Shown here: positions 53,533-62,912 of the stretch, one piece after another
Layout of the letters: every line of letters begins with the position of its first letter
How positions within the stretch are numbered: position 1 is the stretch's first letter
Source: Rhodococcus sp. W8901
GTDB taxonomy: Bacteria; Actinomycetota; Actinomycetes; Mycobacteriales; Mycobacteriaceae
NCBI RefSeq assembly: GCF_013348805.1
Contig: NZ_CP054690.1
Coordinates: 5,456,001 to 5,520,000 of the forward strand
DNA length: 64,000 bases
Direction of reading: 5' to 3'
Position numbers and translations under genes: made by a program
Notes under the pieces: generated by a model
Database searches by the model: none
Seen by the model: the letters and a program-made list of their open reading frames with translations, nothing else
Told to the model about the DNA's origin: nothing

Positions 53533-54480
53533 TCAGCGCCCTGCGGTGGACGTCACGAAATCGGTGTCCGCACGGCGCAACACGGCATTGCATGCGTTGC
53601 AGGTGTACTGGGGTTCGAGCAGGTGCTCGCCCGCGCTGTGCACGATGGTCAGGCCGGACCGTCCATTCTCGGACAGATGCCGCGCCGCCCACGCGTTGAG
53701 TGCGGCGAACACGGGAAAGAAGTCGAGGCTCTTGGGCGTGGTGCGGTACTCCTGCCGTCGCGCGCCGTCCACGATCGGCGCGCGGACCAGCATCCCGTTG
53801 TCGATGAAATACGCGAGGCGGTCGGTCAGGGTGACCGGCGAGATCGATCCGAGCCGGTCCTGCAAGTCGCCGAATCGGCGGTTGCCCTCGAGTAGGGCGG
53901 CGAGCAGGAAGGTCGACCAGCGATCGGCGAGCACACTGGTGGAGTCCATCCCCGACGCGTCACCCTTCGCCGTGCGCCGGGACCGGCGGTCGGCGACGTC
54001 GACGAGGAGCGGCGCATCGACCTCGGTCCGCACGTCGCGGGCCGTCACCCCGATCGCCTGGCACCCGCCGCACCCGAACACCGGGGTGATGACGTGCCCG
54101 CACGTCAGGTGGCGAAGTTGTGTGGTCGGTTGGGCGGGTGCCCACGGCGCCCAGTGGCGGTCCCAGCTCCACAACGCGACGAAGACTTGCCACAGGTCGC
54201 CGCCGAGATCGGTGAGACGGTATTCGTTACGCGGCGGCGCGGTCGAGTACGGATGCGCGTCGAGGATCCCGTCGTCGATCAGCCGACCCAGGCGATGCGA
54301 GAGGACTGCGTCCGAGATCCCGAGCTGGTCACGCAGTTGCGCAAAGCGCTCGACACCGGCGAAGACGGCCCGCATGATCTGCAGATTCCATCTGTCACCC
54401 ACGATGAGCAGAGCGCGCCCCAGCGCGGACGACGCCGGGTCGGCCGGTGGCTCCGCGGGGCGCGGCGGGACGGTGGACAT
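53533..54480 (-). CDS. Tandem HxlR-family regulator with zinc-ribbon-like motifs
   Basis: 315 residues made of two HxlR winged-helix modules. Module 1 has LGRALLIVGDRWNLQIMRAV and GISDAVLSHRLGRLIDDGIL; module 2 has VLADRWSTFLLAALLEGNRR and SPVTLTDRLAYFIDNGML. After module 1 comes H-x2-C-x9-C-x2-C (HLTCGHVITPVFGCGGC); module 2 ends with a simpler CNAC. The start is uncertain: ATG 54480, 54489/54492, or 54546 right next to an inverted repeat. It is convergent with the antiporter and divergent from the thiolase it probably represses. Confidence 0.85.
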   Translation of the reverse strand: MSTVPPRPAEPPADPASSALGRALLIVGDRWNLQIMRAVFAGVERFAQLRDQLGISDAVLSHRLGRLIDDGILDAHPYSTAPPRNEYRLTDLGGDLWQVFVALWSWDRHWAPWAPAQPTTQLRHLTCGHVITPVFGCGGCQAIGVTARDVRTEVDAPLLVDVADRRSRRTAKGDASGMDSTSVLADRWSTFLLAALLEGNRRFGDLQDRLGSISPVTLTDRLAYFIDNGMLVRAPIVDGARRQEYRTTPKSLDFFPVFAALNAWAARHLSENGRSGLTIVHSAGEHLLEPQYTCNACNAVLRRADTDFVTSTAGR

Positions 54481-54549
54481 GCCGTCCATCATCGCAAACA
54501 GCGTCGGTCCGGGCGCAGTGGCGTTGCACCCCACCTCTCCACACATTCA

Positions 54550-54566
54550 ACTTCTCATCGAGAAGT
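54550..54566. promoter_or_regulatory. Perfect palindrome, candidate HxlR operator
   Basis: ACTTCTC (54550-54556), ATC, GAGAAGT (54560-54566) in the HxlR-thiolase divergent region. Size and symmetry suit an HxlR dimer site. Confidence 0.55.
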
Positions 54567-54681
54567 GATTCGTTCGACAGGAGACACCCCCCGATGGGGA
54601 TCTCATTGCCATTGGTCGTTACCTGCATTGCACTGCTGCATGATTCACCAGAGCCACTGCCGGTTCCAGTAACTCTGCATC

Positions 54682-54710
54682 TTGTAGTGATGGCGGCGCG
54701 AGGCTAGCCT
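54682..54710 (+). promoter_or_regulatory. Possible promoter for the thiolase gene
   Basis: TTGTAG (54682-54687), 17-base spacer, TAGCCT (54705-54710), leaving a leader of about 165 bases. This is the best match in the 54547-54884 gap, which has no gene. Apart from this and the palindrome I see nothing else there. Confidence 0.3.
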
Positions 54711-54884
54711 GAGATGCGACGCCGGCGCGCGTCGACACCCGAGCGTGCCGAGATCGGCTACCGGTCCACCGGCGGCGATATCCACCGGCCTCGCCGTGGA
54801 CCTGGCCGGGCGCCCATCCCATCCACGCGTCGTGCGGCATCACCCGCCGCCTTCCCCGAACCCGACGACAACAAGGACGAACAG

Positions 54885-56123
54885 ATGACGAACCCCGTGT
54901 ACGTGCTCGGAGGAGCCCAGACCGACTTCGCCAGGAACTGGTCGAAAGAAGGGCTCGGCCTGGTCGACATGTTTGCCGAGACCGTGCCCGCCGCCCTGGC
55001 GGACGCACGGGTCGACGACCACGAGGTCGGTGTCGTGCACGTGAGCAACCTCGCCGGAGAACTCTTCGCAGGCCAGGCCCAGCTCGGCGGCATGGTGGTT
55101 GCGGCCGTGCCGGGACTCGACGGCCTACCGAGTACACGGCACGAGGCAGCGTGTGCCTCCGGCAGCACGGCGGTACTCGCCGCGTGTGCGGACATCGAGT
55201 CCGGCCGATACGACGTGGCGCTGGTGGTCGGGGTCGAGCTGATGCGCAATGTGCCCGCACAGACGGCCGCCGAATATCTGGGTACCGCGGCGTGGGCGGG
55301 GCGGGAGGCTCTGGGTGTGAAGTATCCGTGGCCCGCGCTCTTCGCCGACATCGCGCAGGAGTACGAACGGCGCTACGGCCTCGATCATGCGCATCTCGGA
55401 CGGTTCGCCGAGATCGCGTTCGACAACGGATCCCGCAATGGTCTTGCGCAGACCCGGGATTGGGACTTCCCGGCGGGATCCTTCGACGAGAACGAGGAGG
55501 TGAACCCCATCGTGGAGGGGATGCTCCGCAAGACCGACTGCGGGCGCATCACCGACGGCGGTGCCGCCGTGGTGCTGGCCGGGCCGAGGTTTGCGCAGGC
55601 GTGGGCGCAGCGGACCGGAGCCGACCTGGACCAAGAGGCCACGATCGCCGGATTCGGTCACCGCACCGCGACCCTGCTGCTCGCGGACAAGCTCGCCCAG
55701 AGCGCCGACCAGGATTACCTCTTCCCGCACCTGCGCGGAGCCGTCGAGGACGCCTACCGGCGCGCGGGGATCGCGGGGGTAGGCGACCTGGACGTCGCCG
55801 AGATCCACGACTGCTTCACCATCAACGGGCTGGTCACACTCGAGCACATCGGCCTGGCGGACCCGGGCAAGGGCGGCGAGGTGGTGATGGACGGCTCGAT
55901 CGAACGCGGCGGACGGCTACCGGTGAACCCCAGCGGCGGACTGATGTCGCACGGGCACCCGGTCGGTGCCACCGGCGTCCGGATGGTGCTCGACTCGGCG
56001 CGGCAGGTCACCGGTCGGGCCGGAAACCACCAGGTAGACGACGCCCGACGCGCCCTCACCGTCAACATCGGTGGATCGTTCACGACGGCGGTGTCCACGG
56101 TCGTCATCCGAGGCACCCGGTGA
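54885..56123 (+). CDS. Thiolase-family acetyl-CoA acetyltransferase (SCP-x-like)
   Basis: 412 residues. Nucleophilic Cys90 lies in HEAACASGST, followed by IHDCFTINGLVTLEHIGL and GGLMSHGHPVGATGVRM (catalytic His). The sequence is of the SCP2/SCP-x-type thiolases used for branched, steroid or aromatic side-chain CoA thioesters rather than FadA. It cleaves (or condenses) 3-oxoacyl-CoA. ATG 54885 follows AAGGACGA. It faces the oxygenase operon across a double terminator and is divergent from an HxlR regulator. Confidence 0.9.
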   Translation: MTNPVYVLGGAQTDFARNWSKEGLGLVDMFAETVPAALADARVDDHEVGVVHVSNLAGELFAGQAQLGGMVVAAVPGLDGLPSTRHEAACASGSTAVLAACADIESGRYDVALVVGVELMRNVPAQTAAEYLGTAAWAGREALGVKYPWPALFADIAQEYERRYGLDHAHLGRFAEIAFDNGSRNGLAQTRDWDFPAGSFDENEEVNPIVEGMLRKTDCGRITDGGAAVVLAGPRFAQAWAQRTGADLDQEATIAGFGHRTATLLLADKLAQSADQDYLFPHLRGAVEDAYRRAGIAGVGDLDVAEIHDCFTINGLVTLEHIGLADPGKGGEVVMDGSIERGGRLPVNPSGGLMSHGHPVGATGVRMVLDSARQVTGRAGNHQVDDARRALTVNIGGSFTTAVSTVVIRGTR

Positions 56124-56173
56124 CCGTCATCCGCGCCACCCGGGTGCCCGTGTAGCCCACAGACGACGAAAGC

Positions 56174-56213
56174 CTCCTGGGCGAAGCGGCTTTCGGACCG
56201 CCTCGCCCAGGAG
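56174..56213. terminator. Terminator hairpin 1 between thiolase and oxygenase genes
   Basis: Perfect 11-base arms (56174-56184 and 56203-56213), 18-base loop, 50 bases after the thiolase stop. Confidence 0.7.
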
Positions 56214-56220
56214 ACCTTCG

Positions 56221-56259
56221 AACCGTCCCTCGGCCCGCACCGCGGACCGAGGGACGGTT
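56221..56259. terminator. Terminator hairpin 2, followed by a pyrimidine tract
   Basis: Perfect 13-base arms (56221-56233 and 56247-56259) and then TCTCT on the + strand. It ends three bases before the oxygenase stop, so it can end both convergent operons. Confidence 0.75.
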
Positions 56260-56262
56260 TCT

Positions 56263-57744
56263 CTACGTACGGGCCTCGGCCAGCTGATCGGCGCGCACCC
56301 AGGTGGCATGGAAGCCGGACGGCACCCGGCGCGGCAACAGCACCCGAGCGATCGGTCCCGCCGCGACATCCTCGGCGTCGAAGATGTTGATCTCGCCTCG
56401 GTCCTCGGCCTCGTCGTTGACGAAGCAGACCAGGTAGCCGTCGGTCTCTCCCGTCGATCCGTCACGCGGCGCGAAGGGGGCCTCCGAACCCCAACGCCCG
56501 GAACCGAACTTGTGCTCTTCCTTGGTGCCCGTCTGCGAGTCGAAGCGCACGAGCCCGTCGAAGAGCAGGGTCGGTTCGTTCCCGAGACTCATGTTGTACG
56601 AGTACCGGTGCGAGCGGCCCATGACCCGCGAATCCACGCTGGGGAACTCGATGTTGGCGTTGTCGAGTTCGGTCTCGATGGTGGCGCCGGTGCGCAGGTT
56701 GAAGCGGTACCGGTAGAGCTGTGCATCGAGCCGCATGTACGCGAGCATGTTCGACAGCGGCGAGGCGAAGGTCGTCTGGTGCTGAGGGTTCTTCACCCGG
56801 CACACGTCCATGATGATCTCGTCGCCCTCTTCCCACGAATTGACGACGTGGTAGATGTAGCAGGGCTTCACCTCGAACCAGCGCACGTCGCTGCCGTTTC
56901 CGTGACGAGGAATGACCGCGAATCGAGCGGGCAGCTCCTGATCGTAGAAGATCCGGTACTTGCCGGCCCGGCGCGCATCGTGGTCCTGCACCAGCGGCAG
57001 GTCCATGAGGATCGAGTAGTTGGCGGTGATCCCGATGTCGTGCGGAAGTCGCGGACCCGGCAGATCGATCTGCGTGAGGTGCGTCTGACGACCATCGGCG
57101 CCGATGATGCCGTAGCGCAGGAAGTCCTGGTCGGGCCCGTAGTCGAACCAGATCAGCTCGCCGGTGGCCTCGTCGACCTTGGGGTGCGCCATCATGTCGC
57201 CCGCGAAGGTACCCAGGAAGTCCTGCGCACCGAGTGTTTCCAGGGACAGCGGGTCCACGCTGTAGGGCGTTCCACAGAGGTACCACGTCGCCAGGACCTG
57301 ACCGCGGTGGTAGATGACGTCGGTGTTGGCGGAATCCTTGATCCCGAGGCCGTGTCCGTTGCCCCACGGATTGTCCTTCGGGTTCTCCATGAGTCCGGTC
57401 CACAGGGCGCGGCCCGCATCGGACTCCTCGTGGAACGCCTTGGTCCGAACGTACCGGTTGCGGTACCGCACCTTCCCGTTCTCGAAGTGCGCGGCGTGAA
57501 TCATGCCGTCGCCGTCGAACATGTGATAGCGGCCCGGCGCCGCGAACTGCCGGTTCGGGCCGTTGCGGAGGTACACACCGTTGAGGTCCTTGGGGATCTC
57601 ACCGATGACGGTGAGATCGTCCAGGGTGAGTTCGTCGTCGACGGGCGCGAACACTCCGAGGGTGTACGGATTGTCGTCGGTGGCGTCGACCGGGCGAGCG
57701 ACGGCAATGGGGTCGCCGTTCGCGCGGGGCTGGGTGGAAGTCAT
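56263..57744 (-). CDS. Carotenoid-oxygenase family dioxygenase (carotenoid/stilbene/phenylpropene cleaving)
   Basis: 493-residue non-haem iron enzyme of the CCO/lignostilbene dioxygenase family, which cleaves conjugated C=C bonds to two carbonyls. The four iron histidines are in DMMAHPKVD, LPHDIGITAN, YIYHVVNSWEEGD and SGFHATWV. The N-terminal GEIPKDLNGVYLRNGPN and GRYHMFDGDGMIHA are family-typical. Start ATG 57744, two bases after the thioesterase gene. Its companions handle CoA thioesters and an aldehyde, favouring stilbene, isoeugenol-type or apocarotenoid substrates. It is the last gene of the operon. Confidence 0.9.
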   Translation of the reverse strand: MTSTQPRANGDPIAVARPVDATDDNPYTLGVFAPVDDELTLDDLTVIGEIPKDLNGVYLRNGPNRQFAAPGRYHMFDGDGMIHAAHFENGKVRYRNRYVRTKAFHEESDAGRALWTGLMENPKDNPWGNGHGLGIKDSANTDVIYHRGQVLATWYLCGTPYSVDPLSLETLGAQDFLGTFAGDMMAHPKVDEATGELIWFDYGPDQDFLRYGIIGADGRQTHLTQIDLPGPRLPHDIGITANYSILMDLPLVQDHDARRAGKYRIFYDQELPARFAVIPRHGNGSDVRWFEVKPCYIYHVVNSWEEGDEIIMDVCRVKNPQHQTTFASPLSNMLAYMRLDAQLYRYRFNLRTGATIETELDNANIEFPSVDSRVMGRSHRYSYNMSLGNEPTLLFDGLVRFDSQTGTKEEHKFGSGRWGSEAPFAPRDGSTGETDGYLVCFVNDEAEDRGEINIFDAEDVAAGPIARVLLPRRVPSGFHATWVRADQLAEART

Positions 57745-57746
57745 GC

Positions 57747-58274
57747 CTACTCCGCTTCGGTGGTGTCGAGGATTGATCGAGTGGATGAATGCTGTTGCGG
57801 CGCCGAGGGGTAGATCACCAGCTGAGTGCAGCGGAAGAGCGCGATCGGATTCCCGGCGCCGTCGCGGACGGTGGCGTCCCATACCTGGGTGCGCCGTCCG
57901 CCGTGTACGAGCGACGCCGTCACGGTGACCGTCCCGGACCGCGCGGTGCCGAGATAGTTGGTCTTGAGTTCGAGTGTGGTGAATCCGGACGCCTCGGCGG
58001 GTAACGCCAGCCGTGCGCCGACACCGCACACCGTGTCGGCCAAGGCCACGACGGTGGCCGCGTGCAGGTATCCGTTCGGCGCCAGCAACTCCTCGCGAAC
58101 CGACAGTTCGCCGGTGACCGCAGCGGCCGACGCCGCGAGGATGCGCATTCCGACCAGGCCGGGGAATCGCCCCTCGAGCATCGCGGTCATCTCGTCGGCG
58201 ATGTGGCCGCCGGACCCGGTCGGCGTCTCGCGCGGCCGCCCGACCGGCGCGCCGTCGCCATCTGGTGATCCCAT
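57747..58274 (-). CDS. Hotdog-fold acyl-CoA thioesterase (PaaI-like)
   Basis: 175 residues. Hotdog signatures are LVGMRILAASAAAVTGEL, APNGYLHAATVVALADTVCG (with the helix His/Asp) and GFTTLELKTNYLGTARSGTV. It hydrolyses acyl- or aryl-CoA to free acid and CoA. ATG 58274 lies two bases after the ligase stop, and its own stop is two bases before the oxygenase start. Probably recycles CoA or removes dead-end thioesters in the pathway. Confidence 0.87.
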   Translation of the reverse strand: MGSPDGDGAPVGRPRETPTGSGGHIADEMTAMLEGRFPGLVGMRILAASAAAVTGELSVREELLAPNGYLHAATVVALADTVCGVGARLALPAEASGFTTLELKTNYLGTARSGTVTVTASLVHGGRRTQVWDATVRDGAGNPIALFRCTQLVIYPSAPQQHSSTRSILDTTEAE

Positions 58275-58276
58275 GG

Positions 58277-60016
58277 TCAGCCGACCTTCGCGACCTCGCC
58301 GCGAATGTCGCGGCGCTGCAGCTTTCCGACCGGGTTCCGGGGGAGCTGCTCGACCGTGACGAGCCGCTCCGGCAGCTTGAACGACGCGACGTCCTTGGCC
58401 CGCAGGAATTCGACCAGATCCTCGAGCACGACATCGTCCCCGTCCTTGGGAACGACCACCGCGCAGCACTTCTCACCGAGGACGTCATCGTGGTATCCGA
58501 CGATCGCCACGTCAGCGACGGCGGGGTGGTCGATGAGAATCCCCTCGATCTCGGCCGGAGCGATGTTCATCCCGCCGCGGATGATGATCTCCTTGCTCCG
58601 GTCGACGAACTTGAGGTACTCGCCGTTGTCACCGCACAGCTCGAATATGTCCCCGCTGCAGAGGTATCCGTCCTCGTCGAACGGGCTCGACGCCGCGGTT
58701 CCCTCGAGATAGCCGGCGAAGATCGTGGGTCCCTTCAGCCGGAGCTCGCCGCGCCCACCGACCGCCGTGACCTGTTCGCCCGTCGCCAGATCCACCAGGC
58801 GCACCGAGGTGCGCTCGGCCACGCCGGTGGCCCAGGACCTCTCCGATGAGCCGTAGTTCGGCAGGTACTCGGCACGGATCAGCGGGTCCGGCGTGTCCGA
58901 CGGGGCCCCGAGCATGCACACGCCCTCGTTCGAGCCGAAGAAGTTGAGCACCTCGACACCGAGCGAGTACTGCCAGTCGCGCACCACGCCGGGGGGAAGC
59001 GGGGCGCCGCCCGACCCCACCCGCCGGAGCGCGGACAGGTCGTATGCGGTCCGAAGGTCCTCTCGCTGCAACAGCATGGTGAGAATCGCCGGCGGCATGC
59101 TGGTGTGGGTGACGCGATAGCGCTGGAGCTGATCGAGGTAGACGGCGAGGTCCAGCGGGTGGTGGTGGACCACGTGACCGCCGCCGAGCAGCCACGGCAG
59201 CAGCGAGGTCGCGAACCCGGCCATGTTGACCATCGGGAACGGGTTGAGCATGACGGACGCCTCGTCCGTCTCCAGACCGTCCTGAACCGCCTGCCCGACC
59301 GCGATCCAGTCACCGTGACACCGGGGTACGCCCTTGGGCGCGGCCTCGGTGCCGCTGGTCCAGCAGATCGTGATGCAGTCGTTCACCGATCGGGGCAGGG
59401 CCGCGTAGGCACGCCGCACGGCATCGACCGATTCGTCGGTGGCGGGGGCAGCGTCCAGCGGCCGCCCGCGATTCGACGCCGGCGGGCCGAAGGTGAACAC
59501 GGTGTGCAGGGAGGGCACCTCGCCGATCAGGCTGAGCGCCTCGTCGGACGGCGTCCGGTCGCCCAGGCTGTTGACGGTGACAACCGCTACCGCCGAGGCG
59601 GATTCGACGATCCGGGTCAATTCGTACCGTCGGTACGAGGCAGGCATCGGGGCCGCGATCGCTCCGAGGCGCCACAGCGCGAAGTAGGTCGCGGTCAGGG
59701 CGACGGAGTTGGGCATCAACACCGCCACGACATCTCCGGGACCGATTCCCGACTCGTGCAGCTTGGCAGCCAGGTCGTCGACGCGGGCGTCGAGTTCCTG
59801 CCAGGTGAGTGCGTCCGGCTCGATCCCGCACAGCACGGGCAGGTTCGTCGGATCGGTCACCGCCGGGGCGTCGCCGCGACTCCGGATCTGGTTGTCGAGG
59901 AGATCCAGCACGGTCAGCGGCGACCACCAGCCGTGTTCGAGGTAGTCGTCGACACGGCTATCGGGATGGCACGGGCGTAAACGGTTGGCGGCGTGGCCTT
60001 CCGAGATGACGTTCAT
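58277..60016 (-). CDS. AMP-dependent acyl/aryl-CoA ligase
   Basis: 579-residue ANL-superfamily synthetase. It has the P-loop-type TICWTSGTEAAPKGVPR, EVLNFFGSNEGVCMLGAP (A5), GYLCSGDIFELCGDNGEYLK (A7-A8), SKEIIIRGGMNIAPAEIE and the acyl-transfer lysine in NPVGKLQRRDI. It activates a carboxylic acid (aromatic, cinnamate-like or medium-chain) with ATP and CoA. ATG 60016 follows GAAAGGACG; 35 bases separate it from the thiolase gene. Confidence 0.92.
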   Translation of the reverse strand: MNVISEGHAANRLRPCHPDSRVDDYLEHGWWSPLTVLDLLDNQIRSRGDAPAVTDPTNLPVLCGIEPDALTWQELDARVDDLAAKLHESGIGPGDVVAVLMPNSVALTATYFALWRLGAIAAPMPASYRRYELTRIVESASAVAVVTVNSLGDRTPSDEALSLIGEVPSLHTVFTFGPPASNRGRPLDAAPATDESVDAVRRAYAALPRSVNDCITICWTSGTEAAPKGVPRCHGDWIAVGQAVQDGLETDEASVMLNPFPMVNMAGFATSLLPWLLGGGHVVHHHPLDLAVYLDQLQRYRVTHTSMPPAILTMLLQREDLRTAYDLSALRRVGSGGAPLPPGVVRDWQYSLGVEVLNFFGSNEGVCMLGAPSDTPDPLIRAEYLPNYGSSERSWATGVAERTSVRLVDLATGEQVTAVGGRGELRLKGPTIFAGYLEGTAASSPFDEDGYLCSGDIFELCGDNGEYLKFVDRSKEIIIRGGMNIAPAEIEGILIDHPAVADVAIVGYHDDVLGEKCCAVVVPKDGDDVVLEDLVEFLRAKDVASFKLPERLVTVEQLPRNPVGKLQRRDIRGEVAKVG

Positions 60017-60051
60017 GGCGTCCTTTCGGGCAGTGGTCTGGGGGCAGAGGG

Positions 60052-61248
60052 TCAGCGGAGTCGGCGGACGACGACGGCGGCACCGAGCCCGAGCGCCGCC
60101 GGGATGGTCACCAGGGCGTACTCGCCATCGACGCGGGAGAGCTGGTCCAGGGCGTTGACGAGGAGGGCGCCACCGCCGGCGCCCAGCGGATGGCCGGTGG
60201 CGAGCGATCCACCGAGCGGGTTGACCTTGTTCGGATCGAGCCCCAGCTCCCGGGTCATCACCAGGGCGGACGCGGCGAAGGACTCGTTCGCCTCGATCAC
60301 GTCGAGCTGTCCGGCGGTGATGCCCGCGTTCGCGAGGGCACGCCTGGAGGCGGCGACCGATGCTGTCAGCAGCGGCGAGCGCACGGCGGCCTGGGCGACG
60401 CCCACCACCTCCGCGATCGGCTCGCGGCCGATCCGATCGCGCGCGGCTGATGACCCGAAGACCGCCATCGCCGCACCGTCCGCCATCTGCGGGGCGGTGG
60501 CGGCGGTGTGCAGTCCGCCATCGGGACGCCGGACGGCGGGCAGGCGCAGCGCCACCCTGCTCCACGACGGATCCTCCCCGAAGAGGGTGGCGAGTTCGCC
60601 GAGGGACTCGAGACTGATGTCGGGTCGGGGTCCCTCGTCCGACTCGAGGATCGTCGTGGCGCCCGAGCGGACCGGAATCACCGACCGGGACAGCGGGGCC
60701 GCGGCGGCACGCTGGTGCGAGGTCACCGCGTAGGCGTCGAGATCCGTTCGGGTCAAACCATATTCGGCTGCCGTGAGATCGGCGGAGACCCCGATGGTCA
60801 CGTAGCCCGTGCGGTCGCCGAGCTCCTCGTCGGAGACGAACGCCGGCCGGTCCGAGAGCATCGGTACCCGCGACATCGACTCGACGCCGCCGGCGACGAC
60901 GATGTCGGCGATGCCGGACGCCACCTTGGCCGAGGCGGACTCGATCGCGTCCAGTCCCGAGCAGCACAGCCGGGAGACCACCCCGGCGCCGACCTGGTCC
61001 GGCCAACCCGCCCAGAGCACGGCGGTGCGGGCGACGTTGCCGCCCTGTTCACCGACGGCCGTACTGGTGCCGACGATGACGTCGTCGACGGTGTCGGCGG
61101 GAAGCCCCCGTTCCTGCAGGGCGGTGAGCAACTGGGCGAGAAGTTCGTGCGCGGGTACGTCGGCGAACGTGCCGCCCTGACGCCGGACCCGAGCCTTCGG
61201 CGTGCGGACCGCGTCGTAGATGTAGACGCCGGATGAGAACTGGGACAT
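60052..61248 (-). CDS. Thiolase-family protein lacking the second catalytic cysteine
   Basis: 398 residues of degradative-thiolase layout. Nucleophile Cys95 is in SRLCCSGLDA; EANESFAASALVM and GGSLATGHPLGAGGGALL supply the Asn/His elements. The C-terminal C-x-G motif (usually LCVGGGMG) reads TIPAALGLG, so the general-base Cys is replaced by Pro. Activity in the normal thiolysis direction is therefore doubtful; it may do decarboxylation, condensation or another Claisen-type step. ATG 61248 is two bases after the PaaN-like stop. Confidence 0.9.
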   Translation of the reverse strand: MSQFSSGVYIYDAVRTPKARVRRQGGTFADVPAHELLAQLLTALQERGLPADTVDDVIVGTSTAVGEQGGNVARTAVLWAGWPDQVGAGVVSRLCCSGLDAIESASAKVASGIADIVVAGGVESMSRVPMLSDRPAFVSDEELGDRTGYVTIGVSADLTAAEYGLTRTDLDAYAVTSHQRAAAAPLSRSVIPVRSGATTILESDEGPRPDISLESLGELATLFGEDPSWSRVALRLPAVRRPDGGLHTAATAPQMADGAAMAVFGSSAARDRIGREPIAEVVGVAQAAVRSPLLTASVAASRRALANAGITAGQLDVIEANESFAASALVMTRELGLDPNKVNPLGGSLATGHPLGAGGGALLVNALDQLSRVDGEYALVTIPAALGLGAAVVVRRLR

Positions 61249-61250
61249 GG

Positions 61251-62912
61251 TCACTCGCCCCCGACCTGGCGGCGATCCTGGACGATGCGGAATCGCCCGG
61301 CGACGAAGGACTCGTCGGTGAGGGTCGCGTTGCCCGCCGGGTTGAGGCCGGTGACGTGGTAGTCGCTGTAGGCGGCCGCGAACTGCATGGGCATCGAGGA
61401 CACCAGATTCGCCGACAGGGAGGCCCCGGCATCGGCGTACGCGTCGGCCACCTCGTCGACGACGGCGTCGTCGGTGCAGTAGAGGTACGAGCTGATCGCG
61501 CCATGGCTGCGGACGCTCGCGGTCGCGTGCTCCACCGCGGACGCGGTGTCGGCGCAATCGACGAGGAATGCGACCGGGCCGAACTGTTCACCGTCGGGGA
61601 GGGTTGCGCCCCGGCGCGGGTCGACCCGGATGACCAGCGGAGTCACCGCCCGGGCCTGGGGGTAGTCCGGATGGGCGTACGGCACCGGCCTGCGGAGCAG
61701 AGTCCCGTTGGCCTCGGCCGCGTCGGCGAGCGCGGTGATCGAGTGCAGCGTCGCGTCGGACTGCAGCGCCCCGCAGACCGCCCCGGCGCGGCGGGGCGCG
61801 CCGGCGAGGTCGTCGATCGCGGACAGGAGGGCCTCGACGACGTCGTCTCGGGCGATCACGCCGTCGTCGGTGAGCACCCCCGCGTCGGGGATGTAGATGT
61901 TCTGGGGTGTGGTGCACATCTGGCCGCTGAAGAGCGAGAGACCGCCGGCGAGCGTGCGCATGGCCGCCGACAGGTCGGAAACGGAATCGAGGACAACGGT
62001 GTTGACGCCCGCGGTCTCGGTGAACACCAGGGTGTTCGGGAGGTTCTGTTCCAGCCACGACCCGAACGTGGGGCTGCCGGTGAAGTCGACGATCCGCACC
62101 TCGGGGCTGGTCGCCAGCTTCACCGCGACGGGGGCGTCCGCGGTGTCGACGACGAGCTGGACGGCGTCGGCCGGCAGCTGCGCCTCGGCCAGCACCTCGC
62201 GCATCACACCCACCGCGAGCGCGGTCGCGAGCACCGAGCGGGGGTGCGGTTTGACGAGGACCGGATTTCCCGTCGCGAGGTTGGCGAGGATGGCCGGGTA
62301 GGCGTTCCAGGCCGGGAACGAGGCGCAGGCGACGACGAGTGCGGTGCCGAGCGGCCGGGCGCGGAATCGCTTCTGCAGGGTCACGTCCGACTTGCCGAAT
62401 CTCTGCTGCCACGTCACGTGTTCGGGGACCCGGGTCATGGCCGACCAGGCCATCGCCACTGCCTCCAGGCCACGGTCGAGTGCGTTGGTTCCGCTACCAC
62501 TGCAGGCCATGTTGAGGCTCTGTCCGGTGGTGTGCGAGGTGACGGCCGCAAACTCCTGGCCGCGGCGGTGAATCCGGTGCAGAGCCTCGAGGCACACGCC
62601 GACCCGCAGCTCGACACCTGCGTCGCGGAGGGCGGCGGCGGTGGCGGCCGCGCCCTCGAGCGCTTCGTCCACGGACGGCGCGCTGTAGGTGACGTTGAGC
62701 GCCTTCCCGGTGTACGGCGATACCTCGTCGGCGGTGATCACCGAGTCGGTGGGAGACGAAAGCTTCAGGGTGGCACCGTCATAGGCGCCGACGAGGACGT
62801 CGGACTGCGCGGCGTCGGGCGGGGCGATGGGCGCATATCCGGTCCACGCGGCGCGGGTGCGGTTGGCCTCCGCCGCGGCCTGCAGCAGTTCGAGGTGGGA
62901 TTCGAAGAACAT
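61251..62912 (-). CDS. PaaN-like aldehyde dehydrogenase family protein
   Basis: 553 residues, longer than ordinary ALDHs and matching the PaaN family (phenylacetic-acid degradation-associated, TIGR02288-like). N-terminal MFFESHLELLQAAAEANRTR, a proline-rich cap (EVSPYTGKAL), VVACASFPAWNAYPAILANL, VDFTGSPTFGSWLEQNLPNT, catalytic Glu in FTETAGVN and catalytic Cys in SGQMCTTPQN. It probably oxidises a semialdehyde or aryl aldehyde, perhaps the product of the oxygenase in the same operon. ATG 62912 is preferred to the TTG at 62933. First gene of the five-gene operon. Confidence 0.85.
   Translation of the reverse strand: MFFESHLELLQAAAEANRTRAAWTGYAPIAPPDAAQSDVLVGAYDGATLKLSSPTDSVITADEVSPYTGKALNVTYSAPSVDEALEGAAATAAALRDAGVELRVGVCLEALHRIHRRGQEFAAVTSHTTGQSLNMACSGSGTNALDRGLEAVAMAWSAMTRVPEHVTWQQRFGKSDVTLQKRFRARPLGTALVVACASFPAWNAYPAILANLATGNPVLVKPHPRSVLATALAVGVMREVLAEAQLPADAVQLVVDTADAPVAVKLATSPEVRIVDFTGSPTFGSWLEQNLPNTLVFTETAGVNTVVLDSVSDLSAAMRTLAGGLSLFSGQMCTTPQNIYIPDAGVLTDDGVIARDDVVEALLSAIDDLAGAPRRAGAVCGALQSDATLHSITALADAAEANGTLLRRPVPYAHPDYPQARAVTPLVIRVDPRRGATLPDGEQFGPVAFLVDCADTASAVEHATASVRSHGAISSYLYCTDDAVVDEVADAYADAGASLSANLVSSMPMQFAAAYSDYHVTGLNPAGNATLTDESFVAGRFRIVQDRRQVGGE

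Noticed and set aside
56071-57813. Long + strand open frame (580 codons) opposite the carotenoid oxygenase
   Set aside because: Antisense shadow of a clear family gene; composition is Arg/Val/Asp-rich, as expected from GC-biased reverse frames.
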